Shown piece by piece: positions 62,887-64,000 of a DNA stretch of 64,000 nt. Position numbers and translations under genes: made by a program. How positions within the stretch are numbered: position 1 is the first letter of the stretch; every line of letters begins with the position of its first letter. The stretch comes from Burkholderia sp. IMCC1007. GTDB taxonomy: Bacteria > Pseudomonadota > Gammaproteobacteria > Burkholderiales > Burkholderiaceae. The stretch lies in NCBI RefSeq assembly GCF_027257875.1, contig NZ_JAPVQY010000036.1, positions 20,429-84,428 of the forward strand. Reading direction: 5' to 3'. The notes beneath the pieces were generated by a model. That model worked only from the letters and a program-made list of their open reading frames with translations. It was not told where the DNA came from and made no database searches.

Positions 62887-63602
62887 TATGCGAACGCCTC
62901 CTGGCGCGTGTCGTCGGAACGGCGCGCCGGCGCGGCAGCGGGCCTGGCGGCCGGCACGCGGAAGCCGGCCTTCTGCGCGAGCGTGACGAAGTCGGTTGCG
63001 AACGCATCGAGATCGGCCGACGCGGCCTTCACGCGGCGCACGAAGAAGTTGTACGCGAGCACGGCCGGCACCGCGACCGCGATCCCGATCCCGGTCGCGA
63101 CGAGCGCTTCGCCGATCGGCCCGGCCACGACGTCGATGCTCGCCGACGCGCTGTGCGTGATCGCGGTCAGCGCGTGGATGATGCCGAACACGGTGCCGAA
63201 CAGCCCGACGAACGGCGCGGTGCTGCCGATCGACGCGAGCACCGCGAGCCCCGCTTCCTCGCGCCGGCGCGCGTTGTGGATCTGCTGGCGCAGATGGCGT
63301 TCGAGCAGGTCGTGGCGGCTCCAGCTGTGTTCGAGATCGTGCGCGCTGCTCTCGTCGGCGCGCCGCAGCGCGTCGAAGCCCGTCGCGGCGAGTTCGCCCA
63401 CCGGGCTGTTCGCGCCGTCGAGCGCGGCCGCGTCGTGGAAGCTGTTCGCGGCCCAGAACGCGCTGACGTAACGCCGGTTGCGCGCGCTCGAGCGCAGGCT
63501 CTGGATCGCCTTCACGACGATCAGTGTCCACGTGACGACGGAGAAGACGACGAGCAGCCAGAGCGCGCCCTGGACGATGAAGGTGGTCGGGATAGCGTTC
63601 AT
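62886..63602 (-). CDS. exbB: biopolymer transport protein ExbB (MotA/TolQ/ExbB family)
   Basis: A 238-residue ExbB with three membrane helices: FIVQGALWLLVVFSVVTWTLIVVKAIQ, APFVGLFGTVFGIIHALTAI and IGEALVATGIGIAVAVPAVLAYNFFVRRV. The long cytoplasmic loop (RRADESSAHDLEHSWSRHDLLERHLRQQIHNARRREE) and the GLFGTV signature are typical. It forms the proton channel with ExbD. It lies 40 bp after tonB on the same strand. Confidence 0.95.
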   Translation of the reverse strand: MNAIPTTFIVQGALWLLVVFSVVTWTLIVVKAIQSLRSSARNRRYVSAFWAANSFHDAAALDGANSPVGELAATGFDALRRADESSAHDLEHSWSRHDLLERHLRQQIHNARRREEAGLAVLASIGSTAPFVGLFGTVFGIIHALTAITHSASASIDVVAGPIGEALVATGIGIAVAVPAVLAYNFFVRRVKAASADLDAFATDFVTLAQKAGFRVPAARPAAAPARRSDDTRQEAFA

Positions 63603-63642
63603 GATGTGAGTTCCTTGAAAAATGGGCGGGCGGCCCCGCGGG

Positions 63643-64000
63643 TCAGCCCAGCTTGAAATCGATCGGCACGTTGACCCAGCCGTCGACCGCTTCGTTGCCG
63701 CGCTTCGCGGGCACGAAGGTCCAGCGCTTCACGGCGGCCACCGCCGCGCTGTCGAGCAGGCGGCGGCCGCTGCTCGTGCGGACCTCGACCGAATCGGGCG
63801 AGCCGTTCGCGAGCACGTGCACGCGCAGCACGACGCGCCCTTCCCAGCCCTGGTCCTGCGCAAACGCCGGATAGTCGGGCGCCGGGTTGCGCAGGTATGC
63901 CGCGTCGCCGATCGGCGCGGTTTCACGCACGGGTGCGGCGGGTGCGGGCGCGGGTGCAACTGCCTGGGCCGGGGCGGCGGGCGCCGCGACGGCCGGCGTC
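63643..64000 (-). CDS. tonB: TonB energy-transducing protein, C-terminal part
   Basis: The window holds the C-terminal 119 codons or so. A Pro-Ala-rich linker spans the periplasm at the edge, and the TonB_C domain follows: AAYLRNPAPDYPAFAQDQGWEGRVVLRVHVLANGSPDSVEVRTSSGRRLLDSAAVAAVKRWTFVPAKRGNEAVDGWVNVPIDFKL, with the classical YP, SSG and W.F.PA marks. The membrane anchor lies beyond the window. It is first in the tonB-exbB-exbD-DszB-like-MFS string. Confidence 0.93.
   Translation of the reverse strand, partial: TPAVAAPAAPAQAVAPAPAPAAPVRETAPIGDAAYLRNPAPDYPAFAQDQGWEGRVVLRVHVLANGSPDSVEVRTSSGRRLLDSAAVAAVKRWTFVPAKRGNEAVDGWVNVPIDFKLG

Overview
The window is high-GC DNA with the codon use of a Burkholderia, most likely the B. 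cepacia complex. The best marker is the convergent pair at 34.2-37.1 kb: rpfF, the synthase of the diffusible signal BDSF, and rpfR, its PAS-GGDEF-EAL receptor. In B. cenocepacia these sit on chromosome 2, so this looks like a stretch of a secondary replicon rich in catabolic, transport and regulatory genes. I saw no rRNA, tRNA, CRISPR array, intact insertion sequence or complete prophage. The window cuts livF on the left and tonB on the right.

Layout. 0-8.5 kb: a branched-chain-amino-acid-type ABC transporter (livF, livG, a fused livHM, a binding protein), divergent from a LysR gene that leads a coupled operon of a flavoprotein oxidoreductase and two carboxymuconolactone-decarboxylase/AhpD-type proteins. 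8.6-12.6 kb: a small membrane methyltransferase, an Lrp-type regulator, ornithine cyclodeaminase and the citrulline hydrolase CtlX, together a plausible citrulline-to-ornithine-to-proline route. 12.6-17.9 kb: a three-gene operon of DUF2760 and two divergent Hsp70-like proteins. 18.3-22.3 kb: LysR, a D-serine-dehydratase-like PLP enzyme, an ornithine-cyclodeaminase-family reductase and a HAD phosphatase. 22.4-29.6 kb: GST/YCII with a divergent MarR gene, TetR with a two-gene oxidoreductase/PEP-mutase-family operon, a decayed MmyB-type regulator, and an MFS pump with a divergent AraC gene.

29.7-33.6 kb: an APC-family permease and an exported transglutaminase-like protein. 33.6-37.8 kb: an 11-bp tandem repeat tract, rpfF and rpfR. 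37.8-44.9 kb: 5-oxoprolinase, an MFS transporter and a DUF1445 (D-glutamate-cyclase-like) protein, with a divergent LysR gene; this suggests pyroglutamate/D-glutamate catabolism. 45.2-50.4 kb: an organosulfur operon of lipoprotein sulfatase, exported formylglycine-generating enzyme, NlpA/MetQ-type protein and Cys-cluster protein.

51.4-54.1 kb is the most unusual part: a small accessory island next to a truncated MFS gene. On the + strand it carries an overlapping pair of small hydrophobic proteins. On the - strand it carries an operon of a 235-residue protein ending in a twin-CX10C domain, followed by two small proteins that are visibly paralogous to each other and a possible third remnant. 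This has the shape of an effector with tandem immunity genes. No such function is proven here. 54.4-57.6 kb: an EamA exporter and a LysR/MDR-dehydrogenase divergent pair with clear palindromes. 57.7-64.0 kb: tonB-exbB-exbD, a DszB-like protein that keeps the desulfinase Cys-His-Arg triad, an MFS transporter and a TonB-dependent receptor, probably one uptake and processing unit for an unknown, perhaps sulfur-containing, ligand.
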